Positions 42,992 through 52,265 of a DNA stretch of 64,000 nt are shown piece by piece. Position numbers and translations under genes: made by a program. This stretch comes from Bog-532 sp963732345. Lineage in GTDB: Bacteria; Actinomycetota; Actinomycetes; Streptosporangiales; Streptosporangiaceae. The DNA lies in assembly GCA_963732345.1 (NCBI GenBank), contig CAVSZI010000015.1, positions 62,001 to 126,000 on the forward strand, written 5' to 3'. Under the pieces are notes generated by a model. It worked only from the letters and a program-made list of their open reading frames with translations. It made no database searches and was not told where the DNA came from. Within the stretch, counting starts at the first letter, position 1; every line of letters begins with the position of its first letter.

Positions 42992-43142
42992 TGGACCAGC
43001 CTACCTACCGGGAACAACCGTTCCGCCGTGAATCGCGTTTAGGCCAGAGCACAAGGGCCATACGGAACGCAAAAGGTAAGGACACTTGTTCACAGCGCTA
43101 CAGCCCGCGCGGATATTCCCGGCGGTCAACTACGACGGCTGA

Positions 43143-43278
43143 CGGCGAGGCGCTCGTTACCGGCCCAGCGAACCGGGTCTTCGGCCCGGTGAGCGGCCGG
43201 TGTATCGGCGAAGTACCACCGCGCGGGCGCGGAGCGCGGCGGGGGGTTCCAGGGGGTCGTCCCCCCGGGCCAGCACCA
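43143..43278. repeat. Dispersed ~135-bp repeat, copy A
   Basis: The reverse complement of this segment matches 59122-59255 over about 135 bp with roughly 90 percent identity by eye, from GTGCTGGCCCGGGGGGACGA to CGCTGGGCCGGT...CTCGCCG. It contains the palindromic CCGGCCGCTCACCGGGCC core. It lies between rodA and the radical-SAM gene and abuts the rodA stop. It has no coding capacity. Confidence 0.9.
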
Positions 43279-44553
43279 CTATTCGAAGACCGGGCGCTTC
43301 CGGTGCACGGACAGCAGAAGGCCGACGGCGATCATATCGGCGAAGATGGCCGAGCCGCCGTAGGAGATGAACGGCAGCGGGAGCCCGGTGATGGGCATGA
43401 TGCCGACGGTCATGCCGATGTTGACGAACGCCTGGAACAGGAACCAGATCGCGATGCCCGCGGCCACCAGCATGCCGAACTGGTCGTCCGCGCGGGTGGC
43501 GATCCGCAGCGCGCGCACCACGACCACACCGAGCAGGGCGACGATCACGACGGCCCCGACGAAGCCGAGTTCCTGGCCGGCCACGGTGAAGATGAAGTCG
43601 GTGCTCTGCGCCGGAACGTAGCTGCCGGACACCGACTGACCGTGGAACAGGCCCTGGCCGAACATCCCGCCGGACCCGATCGCGATCTTGGCCTGGATCT
43701 CGTTGTAGCCGGAGCCCGCCGCGTTCGACGACGGGTGCAGGAACCCGGTCAGGCGGGTGAGCTGGTACCCCTTGAGCAGGTGCAGGCTGAGCACGGCGGT
43801 TACCACGACGGCCGCCACCGCAGTCAGGGCGATCACCCAGCGCATCCGGACGCCGGACAGCAGGATCAGCCCGGCCAGGACCACCGCCAGGACCATCGAG
43901 ATGCCGAGGGCCGGCTCGATGACAACCAGGCCAACGAGCGGCAGCCCGCACGCGATCACGATGCCCACGTCCCGCAGCCGGGGGCCCGACCGCCCGGCGG
44001 ACGGGTCGCGGGATCCCTCCCGCAGTTCGCTGAACAGCATCGCCGTTATCAGGATGAGCGCGATCTTGGCGTATTCGGACGGCTCGATCTGGAAGCCGCC
44101 GGGCAGGTCGATCCAGCCCTTGGCGCCGTTGACGGTGGCGCCGAGCGGGGTGAGGACCACCAGCAGACCGAGGACGGCCACGCCGTATATGACCGGGACG
44201 TAGACGCGGAGATGCCGGTAGTCGATCAGACTGATCCCGACCATGAAGACCAGCCCGATCACGACGTAGACGGCCTGCTTGTCCAGGTACGTCCGGGTGC
44301 TGGCACCGGCGGCGGCCAGCGTCGGCTTAGTAGCCGACCAGACCAGCAGCACCCCCAGGGCGGACAGCGCGAGGACCGCGGCGATGAGCACCCAGTCCAG
44401 GTGGCGCAGGAACGAGTCCCGTGATGTCACCCGGGTCAGCACGGACCGCGGCCGGGTCCGGAACGCGCCGGCCCGCGGGCCCCGCCCGCCGCCGTAGCCG
44501 CGCTGCACGACCCCTGCCCGGCCGAAACTGGCGCCGGGGCGTTGCGCGCTCAT
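43279..44553 (-). CDS. rodA: Peptidoglycan glycosyltransferase RodA (SEDS)
   Basis: 424 residues, the ATG overlapping the pbpA stop (ATGA). After a 45-residue cytoplasmic N-terminus there are about ten membrane segments (LDWVLIAAVLALSALGVLLV onward). SEDS motifs: LPGGFQIEPSEYAKIA, VVIEPALGISMVLA, GYNEIQAKIAIGSGG and PITGLPLPFISYGGSA. RodA polymerises lipid II with its partner PBP2, the next gene upstream. It closes the mreB-mreC-mreD-pbpA-rodA elongation cluster. Confidence 0.97.
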   Translation of the reverse strand: MSAQRPGASFGRAGVVQRGYGGGRGPRAGAFRTRPRSVLTRVTSRDSFLRHLDWVLIAAVLALSALGVLLVWSATKPTLAAAGASTRTYLDKQAVYVVIGLVFMVGISLIDYRHLRVYVPVIYGVAVLGLLVVLTPLGATVNGAKGWIDLPGGFQIEPSEYAKIALILITAMLFSELREGSRDPSAGRSGPRLRDVGIVIACGLPLVGLVVIEPALGISMVLAVVLAGLILLSGVRMRWVIALTAVAAVVVTAVLSLHLLKGYQLTRLTGFLHPSSNAAGSGYNEIQAKIAIGSGGMFGQGLFHGQSVSGSYVPAQSTDFIFTVAGQELGFVGAVVIVALLGVVVVRALRIATRADDQFGMLVAAGIAIWFLFQAFVNIGMTVGIMPITGLPLPFISYGGSAIFADMIAVGLLLSVHRKRPVFE

Positions 44554-46628
44554 CCTGTGTATCCCTTCGGAGCGGCGATCTGCCCGGTGGAGGAGATCTG
44601 CGGCAGCGACGAGGGCACCCTGCCGCCGGGCACCGCGGCCTTGTGCCCCTCGAGGCCGTAGATGTCGTCCCAGATCTGGCGGACGGCCGGCGCGGACGCA
44701 TCTGCGCCATAGCCGGAATTCGGGATCATCATGACTACTACGTACTGGGGGTTGCGGCACGGCGCGAACGAGGCGAACACCGAGGTGGCGACCTTCCCCA
44801 TGACCTCAGCGGTACCGGTCTTGCCGGCCACGCAGACCTGGTTCAGCGGGAAGCCGGAGAACGCGCCGGCCGCGGTGCCCTGCGTCACCACGCCCGCCAG
44901 CGCGTTCCTAATGTACGCGAGGGTGTTTTGCGAGACCGGCAGATGACCGGCGACCGGCGGCGTGATCGGCTGCACCTGCTGGCCGGACGGGCTGACCAGC
45001 GCCTCGCCGATGCGCGGCTGGTACAGGGTGCCGCCGTTGGCCAGGGCCACGTAGGCGTTGGCGAGTTGCAGCGGGGTCACCAGGTCGTAGCCCTGGCCGA
45101 TCGCGGCGATCGCGGCCTGCCCTGGTTCCCACACGTTTCCGGACTGGCAGTCCTGGTACTCGATCTGCTGGACGTAGCTGCCGTCGGCCTTGCCGTACTT
45201 GCACCACTCCTGGCCGGTATAGGTGTTGTCCTTCCAGTAGTAGTACAGCCATTGCCGGGTCGGCACCGTGCCGGTGGACTCGTCCGGCAGGTCGATGCCG
45301 GTGGGCTTGCCGAAGCCCCAGTCCAGCGCCATCTGCTGCATCTTTTGGATCGGCGCCTTCGGGCTGGTCACGACGTTGGCGCCGGGGTTGTCGCGCTGCC
45401 ACATCTCGTAGCCGAGGTTGTAGTACACGGTGTCGCAGGACTGGATGAGGGCTTGGGAGAGCGACATCGCCCCGAGGCTCGGCTGGCCGTCGTTGATGAA
45501 AGTGTGCCCGCCGATGTTGACCGACGCCGGGCAGTTGTAGGAGCCGTCGAGGGAGTAGCCGTCCGCGACCGCCGCCGCGGTGGAGGCCACCTTCCAGGTG
45601 GACCCGGGCGCGTACTGGCCCTGGGTGGCCCAGTTGACGGCCGGGGCACCATCCTGCGCGCCGAACAGCGCGTTGAACTGCGACTGGGAGATGCCGTTGG
45701 TCCACACGCTCGGGTTGTAGTCCGGGTAGCTGGCCATGGCCACCACCCGACCGGTGGTGGACATGACGACGGCGGCGCCCTGGTTGGCGTCGTTGCCGGA
45801 GGCCTGTGCCTTGCTGATGGCGGTGTTCAGGGCCTGCTGGGCGTCGGCCTGGATGGCGGAATTGATGCTGGTGACGAGATTGTCACCGGACTGAGCCGGA
45901 GTGCCCCCCACGGTCCCGGTGACGTCCCCGGCCGCGTTGACCGACACCGTGTTGGTGCCCGTCTTGCCGGCGAGCTGGTTGTTGTACTGCTCCTCGAGCC
46001 CGCTCTGCCCGACGAGATCCGCGCTGGAGTACCCGACCCCCGACGGCAGATGGTCCGCTTTCAGCTGCTGAGTGGTGGCAGGCAGCAGGTAACCCAGGAT
46101 CTGAGCCGGGTCGGCACCGTCAGGTTGCTGGTATTCAGCAATGCCCTGGGTCTGCGCGGTCACACCGGGGAACTGGTTCTGCTCTTCCATGATCTGCAGC
46201 GCCGTCTGGTCGCTGACGTTCTGGTCTACCGGTATCGGCTGGTAGGGCGAGCCGGCCCAGCACGGCTGGGCCACCGTGGGGCTGCACAGCCGCACCTTCT
46301 CCTGCAGGAGCTGGTACGGCATGTTGAGCATGGGAGCGAGGCGGTGCAGCACGGCGGCACCCCCGTCCGGCTGCTGGGACAGGGTCATCATGTCCACGGA
46401 GACCACCAGCGCGGTGCGCTTGGTCACCAGGGCGTTGCCCACGTCGTCGAGGATCTGCCCGCGCACGGCCGGGACGATGATGTTCCGGGTCTGGTTCGCC
46501 GACGCCAGCTTCACGTAACTGGTGCCGTTCATCACCTGGATGTACCAGAGCCGCCCGCCCAGGGTGATCAGTAGCGAGGCCACCACCACGTACAGCACCA
46601 TCATGCGCCGCCGGGACGCCGACATCAC
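44550..46628 (-). CDS. mrdA: Penicillin-binding protein 2 (transpeptidase)
   Basis: 692 residues; GTG at the listed start or ATG one codon on, overlapping the mreD stop. One N-terminal membrane anchor (8-30), the PBP dimerisation domain (about 50-240), then the transpeptidase with GSTWK (SxxK nucleophile; STWK), SCD (QSCDTVYYN, SxN-equivalent) and KTGT (VAGKTGTAE). It cross-links the peptidoglycan made by RodA. Insertions around YYYWKDNTYTGQEWC make it longer than Gram-negative PBP2, as usual in actinobacteria. Confidence 0.96.
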   Translation of the reverse strand: MMSASRRRMMVLYVVVASLLITLGGRLWYIQVMNGTSYVKLASANQTRNIIVPAVRGQILDDVGNALVTKRTALVVSVDMMTLSQQPDGGAAVLHRLAPMLNMPYQLLQEKVRLCSPTVAQPCWAGSPYQPIPVDQNVSDQTALQIMEEQNQFPGVTAQTQGIAEYQQPDGADPAQILGYLLPATTQQLKADHLPSGVGYSSADLVGQSGLEEQYNNQLAGKTGTNTVSVNAAGDVTGTVGGTPAQSGDNLVTSINSAIQADAQQALNTAISKAQASGNDANQGAAVVMSTTGRVVAMASYPDYNPSVWTNGISQSQFNALFGAQDGAPAVNWATQGQYAPGSTWKVASTAAAVADGYSLDGSYNCPASVNIGGHTFINDGQPSLGAMSLSQALIQSCDTVYYNLGYEMWQRDNPGANVVTSPKAPIQKMQQMALDWGFGKPTGIDLPDESTGTVPTRQWLYYYWKDNTYTGQEWCKYGKADGSYVQQIEYQDCQSGNVWEPGQAAIAAIGQGYDLVTPLQLANAYVALANGGTLYQPRIGEALVSPSGQQVQPITPPVAGHLPVSQNTLAYIRNALAGVVTQGTAAGAFSGFPLNQVCVAGKTGTAEVMGKVATSVFASFAPCRNPQYVVVMMIPNSGYGADASAPAVRQIWDDIYGLEGHKAAVPGGRVPSSLPQISSTGQIAAPKGYTG

Positions 46629-47935
46629 CGGTAACCTCCCCCTCTCCTGCCAAAGAACCGCCGCACCCGGGCGCGGAGCTTGCCGCGGCCCATCCCCAGC
46701 CGCGGCGCCGAACTACGCCGGCCGAAGGACCGGCCGCCCAGTGGGCGGCCGCCCAATGAGCCGGCCCCGAGGGACCTTCTCCTGCCGAACGAACGGCCGC
46801 GGCCGAACGTGCCGCGGCGGGGTGTCGCGCGGCCAAGCGCCCCGCCGGTGCCGATCGTGCCCGTGCTGCTGCGCTTGCGGAACCGCGGCGCGGCACCGGT
46901 GCGGGACGTCGGCCCCGATCCCCGGGCGGCCAGGCCGTCACGGCGCCCAGCGGAACTGAAGTTCATCTTGGGCGCGGACTTCGAGCCGGAATACCGCGGC
47001 CCGCCGCCCCCACTGGGCCGGCCGCCACTGAAGTCCATCTTCGGCGCCGACTTCGAGCCGGAATACCGCGGCCCGCCGCCCCCACTGGGCCGGCCCCCAC
47101 TGAAGTCCATCTTCGGCGCCGACTTCGAGCCGGAATACCGCGGCCCGCCGCCCCCACCGGGCCGGCCGCCCGGTGTCGGCCCGGCCCCGGCCCCATGCAG
47201 CCCCTTGAAGCGCAGTTTCGGCTCACGTGTGCCGGGCCGCAGGCTGGCCGGGCTGGCGAGGTGGGTGCCGTCGGCCGTCCGCGCGGACCCGATCCAGGCG
47301 TTGCTGCCACGGTGATCAGCCAGGTGCAGCCGGGGTGAGCCCGACGTGCTCGCCTGCCGGACCGCGCCGGCGGTGACCCCCGCCGCGGCGGCCGTCCAGC
47401 TCGCGGGCGCGGACGCGGCCGCCGCGCTCTCCCCGGGGGCGGGGCGGGCGGCCCAGCCGTTGAGCCGGACCACGGCGTACAGCACGAACGGGCTCAGGAT
47501 CACGTCGTAGATCAGCGACGGCGGGAGCACGTGCCGCACCGCGGCCCAGGTGACCTCGGGATCGCTGAGCATCACGCCGATTACGGCGTGCAGAGCCGCG
47601 CCGACGGCGGCGGCCGCGGCCGAGATGCCCACGTACAGCATGGGCGACTCCTCACCAAGCGCCGCCAGCCGGCCGCAACCGTACCCGACCAGGCAGAAGA
47701 CCAGCGCATACTGGCCGATCGTGTGGCTGGCGGGCGGCACGACGTCCAGCGCGAGGCCAGCCGCGAAGCCGGTCAGCGTTCCCGCCAGCGGACCGCCGGT
47801 GAGGGCCAGCGCGATCACCGCGAGCAGGACGAGGTCCGGGCCGGCCCCACCGGGCAGGACGAGCCGGTTGACGAAGGTGACCTGGGCGAGCAGGGCGACC
47901 GCGACGACGGCAACGGAGATCAGGAGCCGCCGCAT
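46625..47935 (-). CDS. mreD: MreD with a long basic repeat-rich tail
   Basis: 436 residues. The first ~160 are a normal MreD: about five membrane segments (ISVAVVAVALLAQVTFVNRL, DLVLLAVIALALTGGPLAG, PSLIYDVILSPFVLYAVVRL). MreD usually ends there; here about 270 further residues follow, Gly/Ser/Arg/Lys-rich. They include three copies of a 24-residue unit (GGRPSGGGGPRYSGSK then SAPKMDFS) and an RRRFFGRRGGGYR end. The tail is highly positive and probably cytoplasmic, suited to nucleic acid, lipid or MreB contact (inference). It overlaps pbpA. Confidence 0.9.
   Translation of the reverse strand: MRRLLISVAVVAVALLAQVTFVNRLVLPGGAGPDLVLLAVIALALTGGPLAGTLTGFAAGLALDVVPPASHTIGQYALVFCLVGYGCGRLAALGEESPMLYVGISAAAAAVGAALHAVIGVMLSDPEVTWAAVRHVLPPSLIYDVILSPFVLYAVVRLNGWAARPAPGESAAAASAPASWTAAAAGVTAGAVRQASTSGSPRLHLADHRGSNAWIGSARTADGTHLASPASLRPGTREPKLRFKGLHGAGAGPTPGGRPGGGGGPRYSGSKSAPKMDFSGGRPSGGGGPRYSGSKSAPKMDFSGGRPSGGGGPRYSGSKSAPKMNFSSAGRRDGLAARGSGPTSRTGAAPRFRKRSSTGTIGTGGALGRATPRRGTFGRGRSFGRRRSLGAGSLGGRPLGGRSFGRRSSAPRLGMGRGKLRARVRRFFGRRGGGYR
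46955..47170. repeat. 72-bp tandem repeat (x3) in mreD
   Basis: Three near-identical 72-bp units (starting actgaagtccatcttcggcg at 46955, 47027 and 47099 with small variations) encode the 24-residue repeats of the MreD tail. Confidence 0.93.
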
Positions 47936-47936
47936 G

Positions 47937-48900
47937 TCACCCGCCCGGGGTCGTCGGGCCGACGGGGGCTGACGGCGTGCCGGAGACGGACGGGGTGGCG
48001 CCGGGCGTGACCGTCACCGTGACGGTCGGCACGGGCTTAGGACTCGGCGGCAGCACGGAGTCCCGCGGGTTCTGGGCCGGACCGGCGATCACGACGCCGA
48101 CCACGCCGAGCGAGGTGAAGTCCACGAACGGCCGGACCAGCGCCGTCGGGGTGAGCGACCCGGCGTTGCCCTGGACCTTCGTGACCTGTCCGATCGGCAC
48201 GCCCGGCACGTACGGCCGGTTCTGCACCGAGCCAAAGGTGACCACGTTCTGCCCGGGCTGCAGCACCGCGTTCGCGTCAAACAGCCGCAGCCTGAGCACG
48301 TACGGCCCGGACAGCGACTCTCCGGTGCCGGTGACCGCGCCGATCTGGTTACTGCCCGCCATCCGCCGCGCCGGCGACCGAGGAGGCGTCCGTGGCCAGC
48401 AGCACCGTCGAGGTGTCCTTGCTGACCTGGGTCACCGTCCCGACCAGGCCGTCCCCGTTGAGGACGGTCTCCTGGGCGTGCACGCCGTCCCGGCTGCCCA
48501 CGTCGAGCGTGACCGAGTTCGCGTAGTCCGACCCCGCCGCGATGACGCTGGCGGCGACGATCCGGTAACCGCCCCGGCCGGCTAGTTGCAGGAGGGAGGA
48601 CAGCTGCGCCTCGTCGGTCTTGCTGAGCTGCGCCGTACTCAGCTCGGCGCGCAGCTGGGCGTTGGCCTTCTGCAAGGCCGCGATCTTGCTGGCCGCCGAG
48701 GGGCCGCCGGTGACCCAGTCGAAAAGTGACGAGACCGGGCTGGTGACATCGCCGGTCACCCGCTCCACGGGACCGAAGATGGCGGCGCCCGCGCCGCGCA
48801 CCGGTGACGAGCCGCCGTCGCGGAAGTCGATCGTGATGAGCGCCACCGCGGCGATCAGCAGAACACCGAGGACCAGGCGCACTCGCCGGGTGTCGTGCAA
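47937..48900 (-). CDS. mreC: Rod-shape protein MreC, frameshifted
   Basis: About 320 residues when repaired. Start chosen at a TTG with AGGAG five bases upstream (then HDTRRVRLVLGVLLIAAVAL, one membrane anchor). A coiled coil follows (SKIAALQKANAQLRAELSTA), then the first beta domain to LLATDASSVAGA, where the frame meets a stop. The second beta domain (AGSNQIGAVTGTGESLSGPY to the Pro/Thr-rich end) is in the next frame. Deleting one G near 48355 joins them (VAGARMAGSNQ). MreC links MreB to PBP2. Three bases separate its stop from the mreD start region. Confidence 0.9.
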
Positions 48901-48943
48901 TGCGACTCCTCGTGGGCGCCGCAGCCGCGGCGCCCCCTTTGCG

Positions 48944-49975
48944 TCAGCGGCGGGTCTCGGGCACGAGGACCTGGCGCAGCGTGTCGAAATCCTCGACGCA
49001 CTTCCCGGTCCCGAGCACCACCGAGTCCAGCGGGTTGTCGGCCACATGGACGGGCATGCCCGTCTCCTCGCGGACCCGCTGGTCGAGCCCGCGCAGCAGC
49101 GCCCCGCCGCCGGTCAGGGCGATGCCCCGGTCCATCACGTCACCGGCGAGCTCGGGCGGGCATTTGTCCAGCGTCGTCTTCACCGCGTCGATGACCAGGT
49201 TAAGCGGTTCCTCGATGGCCCGCCGGACCTCGGAGGCAGAAATCACGATCGTCTTCGGCAAGCCGCTGACCAGGTCCCGGCCGCGGATCTCCGCGTGCGG
49301 CTCGTCGGCGCTCGGAAACGCCGACCCGAGCGCCATCTTGATCTCCTCGGCCGTGCGCTCTCCCAGCATCAGCGAGTACTCCTTCTTGCCGAAACTGATG
49401 ATCGCCTCGTCCAGTTCGTCCCCGCCGATGCGGATGGACTGCGAGGTGACGATGCCGCCCAGGGAAATCACGGCGACCTCGGTCGTCCCGCCGCCGATGT
49501 CCACCACCATGTTGCCGGTCGGCTCGTTGACCGGCAGCCCGGCGCCGATGGCCGCCGCCATGGGCTCCTCGATGATGTAGACGCGGCGGGCGCCCGCCTG
49601 ATGGCCGGCCTCCTTGACCGCGCTCTGCTCCACCCCGGTGATGCCGCTGGGGACGGCCACGACGATTCGCGGCTTGGCCAGGTGGCGCCGCCGGTGCACC
49701 TTCTGGATGAAGTAACGCAGCATCCGCTCGGTCACGTCGAAGTCGGCGATCACGCCGTCCTTGAGCGGCCGGACGGCCACGATGTTGCCCGGCGTCCGCC
49801 CGATCATCCGTTTCGCCTCGATGCCGACGGCGACGATCTGGCCGTTGTTCGTATTGAGCGCCACCACTGAGGGCTCGTTGAGCACGATTCCGCGCCCACG
49901 CACGTACACGAGCGTGTTCGCGGTGCCAAGGTCGACCGCCATGTCGCGGCCGAGGACCGCCAATGCATTGCTCAT
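48944..49975 (-). CDS. mreB: Rod-shape-determining actin MreB
   Basis: 343 residues from ATG (MSNALAVLGRDMAVDLGTAN). Actin-fold ATPase motifs: DLGTANTLVY (phosphate 1), VVDIGGGTTEVAV (phosphate 2), ALTGGGALLRGLD (adenosine). It polymerises under the membrane and guides the RodA-PBP2 machine. First gene of the mre cluster; two CTTCATATGTGA copies lie 100-140 bp upstream as possible control sites. Confidence 0.98.
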   Translation of the reverse strand: MSNALAVLGRDMAVDLGTANTLVYVRGRGIVLNEPSVVALNTNNGQIVAVGIEAKRMIGRTPGNIVAVRPLKDGVIADFDVTERMLRYFIQKVHRRRHLAKPRIVVAVPSGITGVEQSAVKEAGHQAGARRVYIIEEPMAAAIGAGLPVNEPTGNMVVDIGGGTTEVAVISLGGIVTSQSIRIGGDELDEAIISFGKKEYSLMLGERTAEEIKMALGSAFPSADEPHAEIRGRDLVSGLPKTIVISASEVRRAIEEPLNLVIDAVKTTLDKCPPELAGDVMDRGIALTGGGALLRGLDQRVREETGMPVHVADNPLDSVVLGTGKCVEDFDTLRQVLVPETRR

Positions 49976-50075
49976 GGGGGACTGGCAACCTTCCCGATCG
50001 GGCGCTTCGGAGCCTGGCCGGCCAGGTGAAGCATTTGTGAAGAAATTCCTAAGGTCACGCCGCCTGGGCCGCGCG

Positions 50076-50117
50076 CTTCATATGTGAGCCCTCGGCAGTG
50101 AGGATCTTCATATGTGA
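50076..50117. promoter_or_regulatory. Two 12-bp direct repeats upstream of mreB
   Basis: CTTCATATGTGA occurs at 50076-50087 and 50106-50117, exactly 30 bp apart, about three helical turns. Both contain a CATATG palindrome and lie in the mreB-ndk spacer. This looks like a paired operator for the mre cluster promoter. Confidence 0.55.
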
Positions 50118-50159
50118 ATCCCGGCCGGGAGACCTTCCATTGCGGCCCGGCCGAGAGGA

Positions 50160-50570
50160 TTATGCGAGCTCGGGGAAAAAGATCTTGATTTCTCGCTGCG
50201 CCGAGTCCGCCGAGTCGGATCCGTGCACGACGTTGGCACCTATCTCCAACGCATGGTCCCCGCGGATGGTGCCCGGGGTGGCCCGCACCGGATCGGTGGC
50301 GCCGGCCAGCCCGCGGAACGCTTCCACGGCCCGGGGACCCTCCGCCACCAGGGCCACCAGCGGCCCAGACGTGATGAACTCGACCAGCGGGTCGAAAAAC
50401 GGCTTGCCGGCATGCTCGGCGTAATGGGTGTTCGCCGTCTCCCGCTCCAGGGTCCGCAGCTCCAACGCGACGACGCTCAGGCCCTTGCGTTCAATCCGGG
50501 AAATAACCGCGCCGATGAGCCCACGGCGGACGCCATCTGGCTTGATGAGGACAAGAGTACGTTCCGGCAA
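50160..50570 (-). CDS. ndk: Nucleoside diphosphate kinase
   Basis: 136 residues from a TTG (AAGGAG five bases upstream). RTLVLIKPDGVRRGLIGAVI opens the fold; the active-site histidine lies in GANVVHGSDSADSAQREI. It balances NTP pools by ping-pong phosphate transfer. Standard length and standard position between folC/DUF4233 and mreB in actinobacteria. Confidence 0.98.
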   Translation of the reverse strand: MPERTLVLIKPDGVRRGLIGAVISRIERKGLSVVALELRTLERETANTHYAEHAGKPFFDPLVEFITSGPLVALVAEGPRAVEAFRGLAGATDPVRATPGTIRGDHALEIGANVVHGSDSADSAQREIKIFFPELA

Positions 50571-50643
50571 CGATGCTCCTTCTCGCAGGGCAACTGATTA
50601 GTTGTCGCGAGCAGATCAGGGAGATGACCCACGGCACGAAAGC

Positions 50644-52224
50644 TTACCCGCGCCCGCGGCCGGCCACGCAGACGCGCCGCGCCCGGCCGGCGACAAATAT
50701 GACCACCATCACGGTTACGACCGAGGCCGCCCCGGCCAGTTCCCAGAGGCCAGCGGCCCGGGCGAGGGCCCCGCGGGCCGCCAGCGGCGCGGCGGCCAGC
50801 CGCATCACCATCCGAACCTGCACGGACCCGACCGCCAGATAACCGGTCATCAGGCCGGCCAGCAGCAGACTCACCCCGGACAGCGCAGACGCCGCCGTCG
50901 CGGTGCACAGTGCGGCCGTGATCGCCGCGGTCAGACCCGCGGCCAGCGGCACGCTGACCCCGGCCAGCACCGTGCCAGTCGCGAAGGGCCCGGCGACGTA
51001 CGCGGCCACGAGCCCTTCCCCGGCGACGGCCAGGCCGGCCAGTACCACCGCGCGCGGCCAGCGCCGCATGGCCAGCGCGATCGCGGCCCCGGCCGCAGCG
51101 GATATCGCCGTCGCGGCCAGCGGCAGCCAGGACGGCCCGTTCGGGTGCCCCAGATCCGGGGCGGACGGCCCGGTGATCCCGGCCGCTGCCGCTCCCAGGG
51201 CGCGCAGGCCGGTGACAGCGCCCGCGGCTGGCCCGACCACCAGGCCGGTGACCGCGCCGAGCAGCGGGAAACAGAGGCGCCCGCCGACCAGCTTGTCGGC
51301 GGACGCCATGACGGCCGCCGCGTAGAGAATCAGGACGCTTACGGAGGCGGTGACGAGCAGCGCGTCCGGCCGCCGGTAGGTGACGGCCACGCTGAGAAGG
51401 CTCAGGCCGACGGCGGGCACGGCCAGGATCGCGAGCTGGGCCCGTTCGTGTGTGGCATCCGCCCGCGTACCTGCCCGCGTACCTGCCCGCTCACCTGCCC
51501 GCGTACCTGCCCGCGTCCTCGGCCGGCCGGTACCGTGCGGCGGTCCCGGCCAAGTACGGGGGCCGTCGGCCAGGACGGCGTAGAGCGCGGCTACCGTCAG
51601 CGCGGCCCACGTCAGCCACGGACACGGCACCAGCGCAGCGCGCCAGTCGCCGCCGGACACCCGGGCACGGACGACGGCCGTCGCCGCGACCAGGGCGGTG
51701 ACCGCCATGGCCGCCCACAATGCCGCGAGTAGTTGCCGGGTGCCCCGCGACCGCTCCCAGGCCAGCGCGAGGGCCGCTGGCATGGCCACACCCGCGGCGA
51801 GCCCGTGCAGGACCCGGTCGGCTCCGATCAGGCCGACGGTGCGGGCGGAGACGCCCAGCCCGTCGGCGATCGCCATCGTGAGCAAGCCGGCCAGCAGTAC
51901 CGGCCAGGCCCGCAAGCGCGTGGCGGCCAGCGCCGCGACCCCGCCGACGGCGGCCATCGCCGGCAGCGCGAGCCCGGCGGCCCGCAAGATCGCCACGGGC
52001 CTCTGCGTGCCGTCCGCGGCCGTTCCCACGCTCGCCATCGCCCCGGCGATCGCATTGGGGGCCTGCAGGAAACACAGCGGGGCGACGGTCGCGACGACAG
52101 CGGCAGCGGCGGCATCGGCGGCCAAGCGGCGGCAGACACGGGTCGCGAGGGCGGATCGGGGTGGAGCGGCGACTGCGGGCAGCGACGGGGGCGCGGAGTC
52201 GGACGTACGTGAGCTGCTTATCAC
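50644..52224 (-). CDS. Multi-pass (MFS-like) membrane protein
   Basis: 526 residues from a GTG, with about 13-14 hydrophobic segments rich in Ala/Gly/Val (for example AGLALPAMAAVGGVAALAAT, ALAMRRWPRAVVLAGLAVAG) in two halves. A hydrophilic central loop holds the minisatellite-coded GTRA repeats. The WERSRGTRQLL stretch after a membrane helix resembles the MFS cytoplasmic motif, but motif A is poor. A transporter-like protein occurs in this ndk-folC slot in related actinomycetes; substrate unknown. Confidence 0.7.
   Translation of the reverse strand: MISSSRTSDSAPPSLPAVAAPPRSALATRVCRRLAADAAAAAVVATVAPLCFLQAPNAIAGAMASVGTAADGTQRPVAILRAAGLALPAMAAVGGVAALAATRLRAWPVLLAGLLTMAIADGLGVSARTVGLIGADRVLHGLAAGVAMPAALALAWERSRGTRQLLAALWAAMAVTALVAATAVVRARVSGGDWRAALVPCPWLTWAALTVAALYAVLADGPRTWPGPPHGTGRPRTRAGTRAGERAGTRAGTRADATHERAQLAILAVPAVGLSLLSVAVTYRRPDALLVTASVSVLILYAAAVMASADKLVGGRLCFPLLGAVTGLVVGPAAGAVTGLRALGAAAAGITGPSAPDLGHPNGPSWLPLAATAISAAAGAAIALAMRRWPRAVVLAGLAVAGEGLVAAYVAGPFATGTVLAGVSVPLAAGLTAAITAALCTATAASALSGVSLLLAGLMTGYLAVGSVQVRMVMRLAAAPLAARGALARAAGLWELAGAASVVTVMVVIFVAGRARRVCVAGRGRG
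51461..51520. repeat. 12-bp minisatellite in the MFS-like gene loop
   Basis: Five units of gcccgcgtacct encode AGTR/AGER tetrapeptides in the central cytoplasmic loop. Confidence 0.85.
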
Positions 52225-52265
52225 TAACCGCTCCCCTCTAATTACCCAGGGCGACGGTCCTTAGA

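Noticed and set aside
40736..43042. 768-codon plus-strand frame opposite the radical-SAM genes
   Set aside because: Shadow frame; the minus strand has clear CxxxCxxC radical-SAM coding.
44421..46574. 717-codon plus-strand frame opposite pbpA
   Set aside because: Shadow frame; PBP2 motifs are on the minus strand.
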